Numbered from the stretch's first letter, positions 38,088-52,598 are shown. The stretch is 64,000 nucleotides of DNA from Lolliginicoccus suaedae (GCF_008312885.1 NZ_VSSO01000002.1:124001-188000), one strand, 5' to 3'. Made by a program: numbers and translations. The notes: generated by a model not told the origin, from the sequence alone.

Positions 38088-38171
38088 GGGCGAGTGGCGG
38101 AATAGGCAGACGCGCTGGCTTCAGGTGCCAGTGTCCGAAAGGACGTGGGGGTTCAAGTCCCCCCTCGCCCA
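38088..38171 (+). tRNA. leuT: tRNA-Leu (anticodon CAG)
   Basis: An 84-base class II tRNA with a long variable arm (TGTCCGAAAGGACG). Acceptor arms GGGCGAG / CTCGCCC pair, with discriminator A. The anticodon loop in CTGGCTTCAGGTGCCAG reads CAG and the T-arm is GGGGGTTCAAGTCCCCC. CCA is not encoded. A terminator hairpin follows within 5 bases. Confidence 0.97.
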
Positions 38172-38175
38172 CATC

Positions 38176-38211
38176 GTTGGCCGCAGCTGATGTTTCATCG
38201 CTGCGGCCAAC
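38176..38211 (+). terminator. Terminator of tRNA-Leu
   Basis: GTTGGCCGCAGC (38176-38187) pairs perfectly with GCTGCGGCCAAC (38200-38211), and GATG-TTT-CATC extends the stem inside it. The 3' flank is only moderately T-rich. Confidence 0.8.
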
Positions 38212-38652
38212 ATCTAATTGTGCCTCCTGAGCTTTTCTGCTGCCGAGCGCGAGCGTCGGCGGCGCTGCATGCCTGGGGTGGCTGGTGCGCTGCCCCCGGT
38301 TGCGGCATACTGGACAACGGTGGGGTGCCACGCGCCAATGACACGGAACGCCTGTGCCGCATCTCATAGCATTAACGATCAAGATCCGAATATGCACTGG
38401 TCAGGCAAGTAATAAAGCTATCCTAACTTGCCCTGACCATAGCCTCCTGCCTTATCGTGGAGGCTTGAGCTGAGCGCAACGGAGCAACCAGTTCGACGGA
38501 CGAGCGCGCAAGCACAGGCTGCGGATCATCGCCACCTGACGCCTTCGGTCCACAATCGCCGTAGTGTGAGCGTCCGTCCCACTCGGGTACTTGGTCCTAC
38601 CGGATCGTGCACCGCGAGACATTGACCGTCATCCCAGCCGCGAAAGCGACCT
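38212..38652. other. 441-bp gap upstream of gltB with an inverted repeat
   Basis: No gene with good support is found; a 64-codon rightward frame from 38218 has neither ribosome site nor recognisable content. The stretch is less GC-rich than its surroundings near 38370-38430. It holds the inverted repeat at 38398-38439 and, by necessity, the gltBD promoter. Confidence 0.6.
38398..38439. repeat. Inverted repeat upstream of gltB
   Basis: TGGTCAGGCAAGT (38398-38410) and ACTTGCcCTGACCA (38426-38439) pair over 13 bases with one bulged C. They enclose the AT-rich 15-base loop AATAAAGCTATCCTA. It could be an operator for gltBD or a terminator or RNA hairpin. No match to a known regulator was recognised. 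Confidence 0.8.
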
Positions 38653-43231
<4,579 letters not shown>

Positions 43232-43239
<8 letters not shown>

Positions 43240-44680
43240 TCCAAGAGGCTTCCTCAAGCACGGCCGGGAACTTCCCGTCCGGCGGCCAGTCGCGCTTCGC
43301 CTGCTGGACTGGCACGAGGTATACGAGCCATTCGACAAGAACCTCCTGCAGACACAGGCCGGGCGCTGCATGGACTGCGGCATCCCGTTCTGCCACCAGG
43401 GCTGCCCGCTCGGGAACATCATTCCCGAGTGGAACGACCTCGTGCACAAGGACCGGTGGAAGGAAGCGATCGACCGCCTCCACGCCACCAACAACTTCCC
43501 GGAGTTCACCGGGCGCCTGTGCCCCGCGCCCTGCGAGGCGGCCTGCGTTCTCGGCATCAACGAGCCAGCAGTCACCATCAAGCAGGTCGAGGTCGAGATC
43601 ATCGATCACGCCTTCGAGCAGGGCTGGGTCGAGCCGGTGCACCCGCGCCACACCACGGGCAAGTACGTGGCCGTGGTCGGCTCCGGGCCAGCCGGGCTCG
43701 CCGCGGCGCAGCAGCTCACGCGTGCCGGGCATGCGGTGACGGTGTACGAGCGCGCTGACCGCATCGGTGGCCTGCTGCGCTACGGCATCCCCGAGTTCAA
43801 GATGGAGAAGCGCCACATCGACCGGCGCATCGCGCAGATGGAGGCCGAGGGCACCATCTTCCGCACCGGCGTCAACGTCGGCGTGGACCTGCCCATCGAG
43901 CAGCTGCACAGTGACTTCGACGCGGTCGTGCTGGCCGGGGGCGCCACCAAGTGGCGCGACCTGCCCATCCCCGGACGCGAGAACGAAGGCGTCTACCAGG
44001 CGATGGAGTACCTCCCCATCTCCAACCGGGTGCAGCTCGGCGACATCGACGAGCCCACCATCTCTGCCAAGGGCAAGAAGGTCGTCATCATCGGTGGCGG
44101 CGACACCGGTGCTGACTGCCTCGGCACGTCGCTGCGCCAGGGCGCCGAGATCGTGCACCAGTTCGAGATCATGCCGCGGCCCCCGGAGGAGCGTCCCGAC
44201 GCCAACCCGTGGCCGACCTACCCGATGATCTACCGGGTCTCCTCCGCGCACGAGGAAGGCGGCGAGCGCGTCTACTCCGTCAACACCGAGGAATTCCTCG
44301 GCAAGGACGGCAAGCTCACCGGACTGCGCGCGCACGAGGTCAAGATGGTCGACGGCCGGTTCCAGAAGGTCGAGGGCAGCGACTTCGAGCTCGAGGCTGA
44401 TCTCGTGTTCCTCGCGATGGGCTTCGTCGGGCCGGAGACGAACGACCTGCTCGACAAGCTTGGTGTCGACTACACCGATCGTGGCAATGTCTCCCGCGAC
44501 GACAACTGGGGCTCCACCGTGCCCGGCGTGTTCGTTGCCGGCGATATGGGCCGCGGCCAGTCCCTCATCGTCTGGGCCATCGCCGAAGGCCGCGCCTGCG
44601 CTGCCGCGGTGGACCAGTTCCTCGAGGGCAGCACCGCGCTCCCCGCACCGGTGAAGACGACCACCATGCCGATGCGCTGA
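43232..44680 (+). CDS. gltD: Glutamate synthase (NADPH) small subunit
   Basis: GltD feeds electrons from NADPH through FAD and two 4Fe-4S clusters to GltB. The 482-residue protein has N-terminal cysteine clusters ([23 protein letters not shown] and [13 protein letters not shown]), the FAD-binding [15 protein letters not shown] and the NADPH-binding [16 protein letters not shown]. The GTG start lies inside gltB with GGAGG 6 bases upstream, so translation is coupled. Confidence 0.97.
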
Positions 44681-44690
44681 CATCTCTAGC

Positions 44691-44735
44691 ACGAGCGAGG
44701 GCTCCGGGCACACCATGCCCGGGGCCCTCGCTCGT
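44691..44735 (+). terminator. Terminator of gltBD
   Basis: ACGAGCGAGGGCtCCGGGC (44691-44709) and GCCCGGgGCCCTCGCTCGT (44717-44735) form an 18-bp stem with one mismatch and a 7-base loop, 10 bp after the gltD stop. There is no poly-U run. Confidence 0.82.
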
Positions 44736-44818
44736 TCGCGCGGGGCCTGGGCATGGGCTGCCGGGCCTGGGGCCTGGGCTGCTATCAGCCTTGGGACGGC
44801 AAACGCACCGGATGTCGT

Positions 44819-44868
44819 CAAACGCGATAGAAGCAGAGCGGCTTTCATCGCAGTTTCTATCGCGTTTG
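44819..44868. repeat. Dispersed inverted repeat CAAACGCGATAGAA, copy 1
   Basis: CAAACGCGATAGAA (44819-44832) and its reverse complement (44855-44868) flank a 22-base loop. A half-motif CAAACGC also lies at 44800-44806. The same 14-bp arms recur at 55.8 kb with a different loop. The copy lies between convergent gltD and the Na/Pi cotransporter gene, where no protein is encoded. The element type is not recognised. Confidence 0.88.
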
Positions 44869-44937
44869 CGGCCCGGAGACCGGACAGGCGCGGAACCGGC
44901 GCGACGCCCCGCACCCGGTCCCAGCCGGCTCCGCGGC

Positions 44938-46536
44938 CTACGGCTCCATCGAATGATCCGAAGGATCCCGGCCCTCCGGCCCCAGTTCGCGGGGCTCCTC
45001 CTCCAGCAGCTCGCGAGCCTCCACCGCCTTCTTCACGATCCGCCGGATCACGCTGATGACATTGAGAGCCGCATCCATGTCCGCCACCCCCACCGATCCG
45101 CCAGCGCCCGCAGCGAGCAAGCTCGCGCGCAGCTCGCGATAGCAGGCGTCAGCATGAGCAGCGGATGGTGGCTCGGCCGACGCGGTGAACGGATGCGACG
45201 CGCGGATCGCATCAGCGGCAGCGCTGATGTAGGGATCATCCCGGCCCAGCACGGTCGGCCATTGCGCCAGCGGCTCGACGAGCAGTGCGATGGTCTCGTA
45301 GCTGCGCTTGGCCCGCAGCACATCAGCAAGCTCGCGCGAGGTGTCCTCCGCGACGTCCTCCCTGTTCACGCGAACAACGAACTCATTCACTGCCGCCGAC
45401 AGGCCCAGCACATCCTCGCGGACGAGCCGCGCCCGCTCGAGGTCGAGCTCGTTGCCCAGGGCGTGCAGCGCGCCATCGACAGCAGTGGTGCCGAGCCGTC
45501 GCGTCTCCTTGCGCATCGCCTGCACGGCCAGCTCCGGGATTCCCGCGACAGTGTCATCGACGTACCGGGTGCGGAAACGCTCGTCGCGTGCCATGAAGCG
45601 CGATTCCAGCCAGCGAGCCATGTGGCGCGCGAGGGGCACCATCAGTAGCACGCCGAGCAGGTTGAAGCTCGTGTGGAACAGCGCCAGCGTCACCGCCGGG
45701 GAATCATCACCGAGCACGCCCTCCTGGAAAGCGAGCAATGCCGGTAGCAATACCGGCAGCAGGAGCAGGGCCGCGGCACCGGTGATCAGGTTGAACAGGA
45801 TGTGCGCGCCCGCCGCCCGCTTGGCGTTGCTCGTCGCGGCGAGCGCCGCGAGCACGGCCGTCACCGTCGTGCCCACGTTGACCCCGATCGTGATGACCGC
45901 TGCGCCATGGATACTGATCACCCCGGTCTGCGCCGCGGTGAGCGTGACCGCGAGCGCAGCGCTCGACGATTGCATCAGCACCGTCAGCCCGAACCCGATC
46001 AGCAGCAGGATCAGCATGGTGACTGGTCCGGTGCCGGAGGGCAGGTCCACCGTGTCGGCGACCCCAGCGAACGCGGACTGCAGCAGGTCGAGCCCGAGGA
46101 ACAGCACCCCGAACCCCGTGAGCGCGGTGCCTGCTCCGGCCCGCCTGCTCCGGCCACCGGTGAGGTAGAGGATCATGCCGATCGCGATCACGGGCAGCGC
46201 GAATGCCTCGATCTTGAGCTTGAACCCGATGATGGCGACCAGCCAGCCGGTCATCGAGGTGCCCAGGTTGGCGCCGAAGATCACCCACAACGCTTGCCCG
46301 AACGTGAGGAGGCCAGCGTTGATGAATCCGATCAGGGCGACGGTGACCGCGGTGGAGCTCTGCACCAGAGCTGTCACCAGTACTCCGGAGGCCAGGGCGC
46401 GCGGGGGAGTGCGCGTGAACCGGCGCAGGATGTCCTGCAGCAGGCTTCCCGCGGCGAGCTTCAGCCCATCGGTAAGCATCACCATTCCCAGGAGGAACAG
46501 GCCGAGCCCGCCGGCGAACGCTGCCGCTGAATCCAT
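44938..46536 (-). CDS. Na/Pi cotransporter family protein with PhoU-like tail
   Basis: A 532-residue membrane protein of the NptA/YjbB Na+/phosphate symporter family. Two inverted repeats each hold the family motif: ALVQSSTAVTVALIGF and TVLMQSSSAALAVTL; GANLGTSMTGWLVAIIG and GVNVGTTVTAVLAAL are the paired GxNxGTT motifs. After about residue 330 comes a helical PhoU-like domain. Transport of phosphate or another anion is inferred from family. GGAGG precedes the ATG. Confidence 0.92.
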   Translation of the reverse strand: MDSAAAFAGGLGLFLLGMVMLTDGLKLAAGSLLQDILRRFTRTPPRALASGVLVTALVQSSTAVTVALIGFINAGLLTFGQALWVIFGANLGTSMTGWLVAIIGFKLKIEAFALPVIAIGMILYLTGGRSRRAGAGTALTGFGVLFLGLDLLQSAFAGVADTVDLPSGTGPVTMLILLLIGFGLTVLMQSSSAALAVTLTAAQTGVISIHGAAVITIGVNVGTTVTAVLAALAATSNAKRAAGAHILFNLITGAAALLLLPVLLPALLAFQEGVLGDDSPAVTLALFHTSFNLLGVLLMVPLARHMARWLESRFMARDERFRTRYVDDTVAGIPELAVQAMRKETRRLGTTAVDGALHALGNELDLERARLVREDVLGLSAAVNEFVVRVNREDVAEDTSRELADVLRAKRSYETIALLVEPLAQWPTVLGRDDPYISAAADAIRASHPFTASAEPPSAAHADACYRELRASLLAAGAGGSVGVADMDAALNVISVIRRIVKKAVEARELLEEEPRELGPEGRDPSDHSMEP

Positions 46537-46561
46537 GGACGTCTGTCCTCCTGCTTTTCCG

Positions 46562-47857
46562 CTATTGCTGGGGAACGACTGCCTCGCGGGTGATCTCGCT
46601 GATGGTACGCATGCCGCTCAGTCCCATGGTCAGGTCAAGCTCGGCCTGGAGGTTCGCGATCACCTCGGAGACGCCATCACTGCCGGCGAGCGCGAGGCCC
46701 CACGCGTATGGCCGACCGATGAGCACGAGGTCCGCGCCGAGCGCGATCGCCTTGAGGATGTCCGCGCCGGTGCGCACTCCACTATCGAGCAGGACGCGCA
46801 TGTCGCCTGCGGCGGCCTTCACCGCGGGCAGTGCGTCGAGGCTCGCGATCCCGCCGTCGATCTGCCGGCCACCATGATTGCTGACCACGATCCCGTCGAC
46901 GCCCAGATCAGCAGCACGCCGCGCATCATCGGGATGCAGGATGCCTTTCAGCACGATCGGCAGGCGGGTCAGCTCCCGCGCTGTGGCGATATCGTCCCAC
47001 GTCAGAGAGGGCCGGGAGTAGATGCGCAGGAAGGTCTCCACGGCTGCGCGGGGCTGCGCGGAGAGCAGGTTCGGCAGGAACCTCCCCGGATAGTGCTGCG
47101 TCATGCTGACCAGGGTGCGCACCGTGTCGCGGGTGAGCCGCACATCCGGCTTGCCCACCGGCTCGTGGAGGATGCGGTTGCGCACGATCCGGGCGAACAC
47201 CGGATCGCTGGTGTACTGGGCGATGCCCTGTCCCTGGCTGAAGGGCAGCGAGCCCCGGTTCAGGTCCCGGGGGCGCCACCCCAGCATCGTGGTGTCGAGC
47301 GTGATGACCAGCGCCTCGGCACCGCAATCCTCGGCCCGGCGGATGAAGCTGTGCACGAGCTCGTCCTCGGTGCTCCAGTACAGCTGGAACCAGCGCGGCG
47401 AGCTACCCATCGCAGCAGCACAATCCTCCATCGGCACCGATGCCTGGTTGGAGAAGATGAACGGCACCCCGGCATCGGCGGCGGCACGTGCCACGGCGAG
47501 ATCCGCATCCTCGTGGGCGAGCTCGAGCACCCCGATCGGCGCGAGCGCGATGGGCGAGGGCAGCTTCCGGCCGAACAGCTCTACAGAGAGGTCGCGCTCG
47601 GAGACATCCCGCAGCACGCGCGGCACGATCGACCATCGATCGAATGCGGACCGGTTGGCACGCATCGTCGCCTCGGAGCCCGCGCCTCCGGCTAGGTATG
47701 CCGCCGCCTTGTCCGGCAGGATCGCCAGCGCCGCTTCCTCGAGGCCTGCGGGATCGGTCGGCACCGCTGGCACGTGGCCGCTCACCCCGTCTCGATAGAT
47801 CCGGTCCTGGCGCTGCCTGCCCGCGTTGATGGCGTCCGCGATCTCCGACTTGCTCAC
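46562..47857 (-). CDS. FMN-dependent alpha-hydroxy-acid oxidase (lactate 2-monooxygenase/oxidase-like)
   Basis: A 431-residue flavoenzyme of the lactate oxidase/glycolate oxidase superfamily, which oxidises 2-hydroxy acids. FMN and substrate motifs are [52 protein letters not shown] and the catalytic His region [20 protein letters not shown], then [15 protein letters not shown] and [12 protein letters not shown]. Length and the long region before the flavin site favour lactate 2-monooxygenase over LldD. A TAGACT hexamer 8 bases upstream of the GTG suggests a leaderless mRNA. Confidence 0.87.
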   Translation of the reverse strand: MSKSEIADAINAGRQRQDRIYRDGVSGHVPAVPTDPAGLEEAALAILPDKAAAYLAGGAGSEATMRANRSAFDRWSIVPRVLRDVSERDLSVELFGRKLPSPIALAPIGVLELAHEDADLAVARAAADAGVPFIFSNQASVPMEDCAAAMGSSPRWFQLYWSTEDELVHSFIRRAEDCGAEALVITLDTTMLGWRPRDLNRGSLPFSQGQGIAQYTSDPVFARIVRNRILHEPVGKPDVRLTRDTVRTLVSMTQHYPGRFLPNLLSAQPRAAVETFLRIYSRPSLTWDDIATARELTRLPIVLKGILHPDDARRAADLGVDGIVVSNHGGRQIDGGIASLDALPAVKAAAGDMRVLLDSGVRTGADILKAIALGADLVLIGRPYAWGLALAGSDGVSEVIANLQAELDLTMGLSGMRTISEITREAVVPQQ

Positions 47858-47883
47858 AGCACGAGTCTAGGCATCCACCTGCC

Positions 47884-48252
47884 CTAGTGGCCGAAGCGAC
47901 GCTCGTACTCGGCGCGTTCCCGGTCCTTGCGCTCCTGCTCCCGCCGAGACATCAGCCGCGGATCGAGGCCGTGGGTGATCAACCGATGCCGCCGATAGAC
48001 GTAGGTGAGGGCGATGAGGAAGTAGGCATACGGGATGAGCAGCAGCATCATCATCGCGCCGATCACCCACAACGGTCCTGGAACGAGGAGGAACAGGGCG
48101 AGCAGCGGGATCAGTGGCAGCAGGCCGCGGATGATGTAGCGGCGGGTCGCCCCCGGCCCGGTGAGGTCATGCTCGACCCAGTCGTGCAGGTGCGGCGGGA
48201 GCACGCGCCCGAACGCGTAGCCGATCCGCTCCCGCGGGGTGGGTCGCGCCAT
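47884..48252 (-). CDS. DUF5313-like membrane protein
   Basis: A 122-residue protein: RERIGYAFGRVLPPHLHDWVEHDLTGPGATRRYIIRGLLPLIPLLALFLLVPG, two close spans (LLPLIPLLALFLLVPG and LWVIGAMMMLLLIPYAYFLIALTYVY) and a basic charged C-terminus MSRREQERKDRERAEYERRFGH. This matches the actinobacterial DUF5313 pattern from memory. The function is unknown. The ATG at 48252 is taken because longer starts add only disordered sequence. Confidence 0.75.
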   Translation of the reverse strand: MARPTPRERIGYAFGRVLPPHLHDWVEHDLTGPGATRRYIIRGLLPLIPLLALFLLVPGPLWVIGAMMMLLLIPYAYFLIALTYVYRRHRLITHGLDPRLMSRREQERKDRERAEYERRFGH

Positions 48253-48344
48253 CGGCGTGACGATCCCCGGATCATCACCGGCTACGGGGTGGTGATCCGG
48301 GGGAGGGGAGACGAACCGTGCCCGCCTCCCGCGACGGTGGCGCG

Positions 48345-48833
48345 TCACGGCGTCACGACGACCACGCCATCGTCGTCGCTGTAGACCACATCGCCCGGGC
48401 TGAACGTCACGCCACCGATGGTGACGGGCACATCCCGCTCGCCCTCGTTGGTCTTGGTGGACTTGCGCGGGTTCGAACCGAGCGCCTTGACCCCGATCTC
48501 CATGGTCCGCAGCATCGCCGCATCGCGCACCGCGCCGTTGATGATGATCCCCGACCAGCCATTGCCGCGGCCGAGCTCAGCGATCACGTCGCCGACGAGC
48601 GCGGTGTGCACGCTCGCATCGCCATCGATCACCAGCACGCCGCCATTGCCCGGCTCGCCGAGCACGGACTTCAGCAGGGCGTTGTCCTGGAAGCACTTGA
48701 CGGTCGATACGGGGCCGGAGAATTTCGTGCGGCCACCGAACTGGATGAACTGGGTATCGCAGCTGCGAATGCCGGGGCCGATCTCATCGGCGAGATCGGC
48801 GGTCGAGGAGAATTCCACACTGCTCACGAGCAT
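48345..48833 (-). CDS. rraA: RraA-like protein (ribonuclease E inhibitor RraA / aldolase family)
   Basis: A 162-residue protein of the RraA fold: [70 protein letters not shown] and [36 protein letters not shown]. coli RraA inhibits RNase E. Several members act as 4-hydroxy-4-methyl-2-oxoglutarate aldolases and have the same GxxxG-RD core. In actinobacteria the exact role is unclear. The start MLVSSVEF is chosen at ATG 48833. Confidence 0.88.
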   Translation of the reverse strand: MLVSSVEFSSTADLADEIGPGIRSCDTQFIQFGGRTKFSGPVSTVKCFQDNALLKSVLGEPGNGGVLVIDGDASVHTALVGDVIAELGRGNGWSGIIINGAVRDAAMLRTMEIGVKALGSNPRKSTKTNEGERDVPVTIGGVTFSPGDVVYSDDDGVVVVTP

Positions 48834-48986
48834 CCCTTCGCGGTTGGGGCAGGGCCTATCCCTCAACGGTAGTACAGCGCACCGGTGCATATCGCGCCGA
48901 GCACGCCAGGGTCGGTCCGATTCCGGACACGGGCGAGTAACCTGGAGTTGATCCGACCGTTCATCTCCGACCCAAGGAGAAAGCAG

Positions 48987-50540
48987 ATGCCTGCTCCGTC
49001 CGCCGAGACATTCGCGCGCCTAGCGAAGCTCGTGGCGATTCCCGATGCGGCCAACCGGGAGACCCGTCCGGTGACCGAGACCTTCACTGGTCGCGAGCTC
49101 GCGACGATCCCGGTCGGCACGGCCGAGGATGCGGTCGCTGCCGTCGAGCGGGCCCGCGCCGCGCAGAAGGAATGGGCCAAGGTCCCGGTCGCCGAGCGGG
49201 TCAAGATCTTCCACCGCTACCACGATCTCGTGCTCAGCCGTCGTGACTCGTTGCTCGATCTCGCCCAGGCCGAGACTGGAAAGTCTCGTGCCGCGGCCCT
49301 CGAGGAAGTCCTCGACATCGCGATGACCGCCCGCTACTACGCGCGCAATGCGGCGAAGCTGCTGCAGAAGAAGAGCGTGCAGGGCCTGTTCCCCGCATTG
49401 ACGAAGACGTCGGTCAACTATCGCCCCAAGGGCGTGGTGGGGATGATCACGCCGTGGAACTATCCGATGACGCTCGCTGTGTCGGATGCAATCCCGGCGA
49501 TCATCGCGGGCAACGCCGTAGTCATCAAGCCGGACAGCCAGACCCCGTACTGCGCGCTCGGCGTCGCGGAGCTGCTCTACGAGGCGGGCCTGCCGAAGGA
49601 CCTGTTCGCGGTGGTCCCGGGCCCGGGCTCGGTGGTGGGCACAGCGCTCGTCGAGACCACGGACTACATCATGTTCACCGGTTCCACGGCCACGGGCCGG
49701 CTCCTCGCGGAGCAGTGCGGCCGCCGCCTGATCGGGTTCTCCGCCGAGCTCGGTGGCAAGAACCCGATGGTCGTCACCAAGGGCGCGAACCTCAACCACG
49801 TCACCGAGGCGGCGCTGCGCGCATGCTTCTCCAACTCGGGCCAGCTGTGCATCTCGATCGAGCGCATCTACGTCGAGGAGGCCGTGGCGGATGACTTCCT
49901 CAAGGCGTTCGGCGAGAAGGTCCGCAACCTCGAGCTCAGCAATGACTACACCATCAGCTCGGCGATGGGCAGCCTGATCTCCGAGTCCCAGGTGGAGAAC
50001 GTGCAGGCGCACGTCGACGATGCGGTCTCGAAGGGCGCGACAGTCGTGGCTGGCGGCAAGGCCCGCCCGGATCTCGGACCGCTGTTCTTCGAGCCGACCG
50101 TACTGACCGGCGTGACCCCGGAGATGGATGTGTATCGCGCGGAGACCTTCGGGCCGCTCGTGTCGATCTACCCCGTCAAGGATGTCGAGGAAGCCATCGA
50201 GAGGGCCAACGACACCGAGTACGGGCTCAATGCGAGCGTGTGGGCGTCGAGCGACAGCGAGGGCGAGAAGATCGCCGAGCGCATCAACTCCGGCACCGCC
50301 AACGTCAATGAGGGCTACGGCCCCGCGTGGGGCAGCCTGGGCGCACCGATGGGTGGCATGGGCGTCTCCGGCATGGGACGCCGCCACGGCCCCGAGGGAT
50401 TGCTCAAGTACACCGAGCCGCAAACTGTCGCGGTCCAGCGCATCCTTGATCTCGGCGGCCCGAGCTGGCTGGACTCGAAGTACTTCTCGCAGGCACTGCC
50501 CTATGGTGTCAAGGCGATGAAGTACCTCCCGGGACGCTAG
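48987..50540 (+). CDS. gabD2: Succinate-semialdehyde dehydrogenase (NADP+)
   Basis: A 517-residue aldehyde dehydrogenase that oxidises succinic semialdehyde to succinate, linking GABA or 2-oxoglutarate breakdown to the TCA cycle. It has the cofactor region [38 protein letters not shown], catalytic Glu in [14 protein letters not shown] and catalytic Cys in [13 protein letters not shown]. It matches GabD2-type enzymes of mycobacteria. AAGGAGA ends 6 bases upstream of the ATG. Two hairpins follow the stop. Confidence 0.9.
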   Translation: MPAPSAETFARLAKLVAIPDAANRETRPVTETFTGRELATIPVGTAEDAVAAVERARAAQKEWAKVPVAERVKIFHRYHDLVLSRRDSLLDLAQAETGKSRAAALEEVLDIAMTARYYARNAAKLLQKKSVQGLFPALTKTSVNYRPKGVVGMITPWNYPMTLAVSDAIPAIIAGNAVVIKPDSQTPYCALGVAELLYEAGLPKDLFAVVPGPGSVVGTALVETTDYIMFTGSTATGRLLAEQCGRRLIGFSAELGGKNPMVVTKGANLNHVTEAALRACFSNSGQLCISIERIYVEEAVADDFLKAFGEKVRNLELSNDYTISSAMGSLISESQVENVQAHVDDAVSKGATVVAGGKARPDLGPLFFEPTVLTGVTPEMDVYRAETFGPLVSIYPVKDVEEAIERANDTEYGLNASVWASSDSEGEKIAERINSGTANVNEGYGPAWGSLGAPMGGMGVSGMGRRHGPEGLLKYTEPQTVAVQRILDLGGPSWLDSKYFSQALPYGVKAMKYLPGR

Positions 50541-50547
50541 TAGCAGG

Positions 50548-50578
50548 CGCTTCCCGGCCCTGCCGGGGCCGGGAAGCG
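50548..50578 (+). terminator. Terminator of gabD2
   Basis: CGCTTCCCGGCCC (50548-50560) pairs with GGGCCGGGAAGCG (50566-50578) around a 5-base loop and is followed by TT. It begins 7 bp after the gabD2 stop. Confidence 0.82.
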
Positions 50579-50591
50579 TTCCCCGCGCATG

Positions 50592-50629
50592 GCAATGGCC
50601 CCCTCCGTCGCGACGGAGGGGGCCATTGC
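50592..50629. terminator. 38-bp perfect palindrome between convergent genes
   Basis: GCAATGGCCCCCTCCGTCG (50592-50610) is directly followed by its exact reverse complement (50611-50629), with no spacer. It lies between gabD2 (rightward) and the CsbD-like gene (leftward), 14 bp past the first hairpin. The likely use is bidirectional termination. Confidence 0.8.
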
Positions 50630-50675
50630 TGCCTAGCTCACCGGGCGGGCGCGTTGCCGGCCACTAGCACGTGGA

Positions 50676-51101
50676 TCAGCGATTGCGGATCGCCCGCACC
50701 ACGAAGAACAGCACGATCGCAGCAATGACGGCAGCGGCGGCGGCGCCGGCCTTGCGCGTGTCGGCCTCGTCGAGCTCGGAGAGCGAATCGAACGTGGCGC
50801 GCCGCAGGTCAGCTACCTTGTCCTCGACGGAAGTGCGCGCCTCGGCAGCAGCGGCACGACCATTGTTGAGGGCCTCGCCGGTCTTCTCCTTGACCGAAGC
50901 GGACACCTCGGAAGCACGCGCGGCAGCATCGTTGGCCTTGGTGCGCGCGGCATCGGCTGCGCTCTTCACGGAGTCCTTGGCGTTCGCCGCGGCCTGCTGG
51001 GCCTGCCCCTCGGTCTTGAGGGAATCATCCCCGGCAACGGAACCGGTGGCTTCCTTGGCCGCGCCTGTGATCTTGTTGGTGGTGTTCTCGAGGTCTGCCA
51101 T
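50676..51101 (-). CDS. CsbD-like stress protein with a C-terminal membrane anchor
   Basis: A 141-residue protein: CsbD-like start MADLENTTNKITGAAKEATGSVAGDDSLKTEGQAQQ, then an Ala/Lys/Glu-rich amphipathic helical region (VKSAADAARTKANDAAARASEVSASVKEK...) and a terminal span AGAAAAAVIAAIVLFFVVRAIRNR. CsbD proteins are often induced by general stress; the role is unknown. AAGGAG precedes the ATG at 51101. Confidence 0.82.
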   Translation of the reverse strand: MADLENTTNKITGAAKEATGSVAGDDSLKTEGQAQQAAANAKDSVKSAADAARTKANDAAARASEVSASVKEKTGEALNNGRAAAAEARTSVEDKVADLRRATFDSLSELDEADTRKAGAAAAAVIAAIVLFFVVRAIRNR

Positions 51102-51246
51102 GCGTCGCTCCTTCACGGGACTGTTGTTCAGTCCGTCATTGTGTTGGGTACCGGTGTGACTCGACTCTATCGCGGAATCAGGTTTGCCGTAACGGGAGCT
51201 TGGTGATATCCGGACACCGCCGCGTGATCAATGCGTGATTGGTCGA

Positions 51247-52359
51247 TCAGGATTGGCGGGGCTCATTCCAGTCCTCGTCGTCCTGCTGCTCCATGTCGTC
51301 CCCCATGTCGTCTTCCGTGCCGTCTTCTGTGCGCTCCTCGTCGCGGACCGAGCGCGCACCGAGCACGATTCCGCCGATCAGGACGATGAGTCCGGCTCCA
51401 CCAAGCAGCCACGGCAAGGGCAGCGGACCTGTCTTGAGCTGCACGAGGTCCTTGTTCGCGGTGGCATCGGCGACACGATTCTCCACGGTGGCGTCGTTGA
51501 GCTCGGCGTCATAGCTGAGCACTGTCAGTGCCTGGTCATCGGGTCTGGTGCCGAAGTACTGGCGCAGCTGCTCCTGCCCATCGACGATGGTGCCAGTGAC
51601 CGGCTCGACGAAGATGTCCCGGATATTCGTGTAGTAGCGATTCATGAACACGACCTCGTCGGCGTCGTCGCTGCCCTCCTCGGCGAGGCCCCAGGCCGAA
51701 CGGGGCAATCCGAGCCTATTGGACGTTTCGCGCGTGGCGCGGAAAAGATCCACGGGCTCGATCTCGTGCCGGAAATGGTAGACATCGAGGCCATTGATGG
51801 TGGTTTCCTCGACGAAGTCGATATCGACGGTCTGGCGCGCCGTCAGGTCGAAATAGGGGTAGGACTGCTGCTGGACGTCGAACGGGAACTTGTACTGCAG
51901 CCCATCGCGGGGCAGTTCCATCGGCGGGCCCTCGCGGGTGACCTGCAGCGACGCCGGTGGCTCGTCAACGGGCATAGAGGTGACCCGGTCCAGCGTCACC
52001 CGATCGATTGTGGCGTTGAGCAGGCCCCGTGCTCCCTGCTCGTCCGTGCGCGAGAGCGTGAAGCCAGCTTGGAGGGTCACGAGGTCCTCGCCCGACGGCT
52101 CCTCCACCGTGACGTGTCGCTGCGCGCGTACGGGCACATCCGTCTCGACAGCATCGGGATCGCCCCCGAGGAACCGTGCCGAGTTCAGGATCGATGCGGT
52201 CCCCTCCGAGACCGTGGTGATCTCGAGATCGAGCGGTGTCTTCTTCAGCTTGGGCACGGCATACAGTGGCAGCAGCAAGGCAGTGACGAGCAGGAGCGCC
52301 CCGAGCCCCACGAGCACGACTGCCGTGACGCGCCGCGAGCCTTGCGATGCTGATGCCAT
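51247..52359 (-). CDS. DUF3068 / PorA-family membrane protein
   Basis: A 370-residue protein with spans near both ends (VTAVVLVGLGALLLVTALLLPLY and PWLLGGAGLIVLIGGIVLG) and a large external middle domain of beta-strands, as in the actinobacterial DUF3068 (PorA) family: KLKKTPLDLEITTVSEGTASILN, QYKFPFDVQQQSYPYFDLTARQTVDIDF and DIFVEPVTGTIVDGQEQL. A highly acidic tail (DGTEDDMGDDMEQQDDED) is cytoplasmic. The function is not established. It is typical of the Mycobacteriales. Confidence 0.85.
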   Translation of the reverse strand: MASASQGSRRVTAVVLVGLGALLLVTALLLPLYAVPKLKKTPLDLEITTVSEGTASILNSARFLGGDPDAVETDVPVRAQRHVTVEEPSGEDLVTLQAGFTLSRTDEQGARGLLNATIDRVTLDRVTSMPVDEPPASLQVTREGPPMELPRDGLQYKFPFDVQQQSYPYFDLTARQTVDIDFVEETTINGLDVYHFRHEIEPVDLFRATRETSNRLGLPRSAWGLAEEGSDDADEVVFMNRYYTNIRDIFVEPVTGTIVDGQEQLRQYFGTRPDDQALTVLSYDAELNDATVENRVADATANKDLVQLKTGPLPLPWLLGGAGLIVLIGGIVLGARSVRDEERTEDGTEDDMGDDMEQQDDEDWNEPRQS

Positions 52360-52598
52360 GAACTGTCCTTACTTCGTCCTGGAATTGCTGGACCGGTTCC
52401 CGCGCGGCCAGGACACCCCGGCCCGGCCAGGTGGAGCCTGGTAGCTCGACGATAACAGCCAGGAGCGGCACGGTGATGCCAAGGCAGCACCTCACGCCGG
52501 CGATTCACGGCATATCGCCCGCTCGGGGATCGGGCGTGGCAGCGCGCGTACCGACTGCCAGCACGGCGCGAGCGGGGGCCACCGCTGCGCCAGGACGG

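Noticed and set aside
38218-38412. A 64-codon rightward frame between tRNA-Leu and gltB
   Set aside because: No ribosome site, no recognisable features, and it starts within bases of a terminator.
38411-38430. A DtxR/IdeR-like iron box in the gltB upstream gap
   Set aside because: Reverse-strand TTAGGATAGCTTTA shares only part of the 19-bp consensus and lacks its symmetry; too weak to call.
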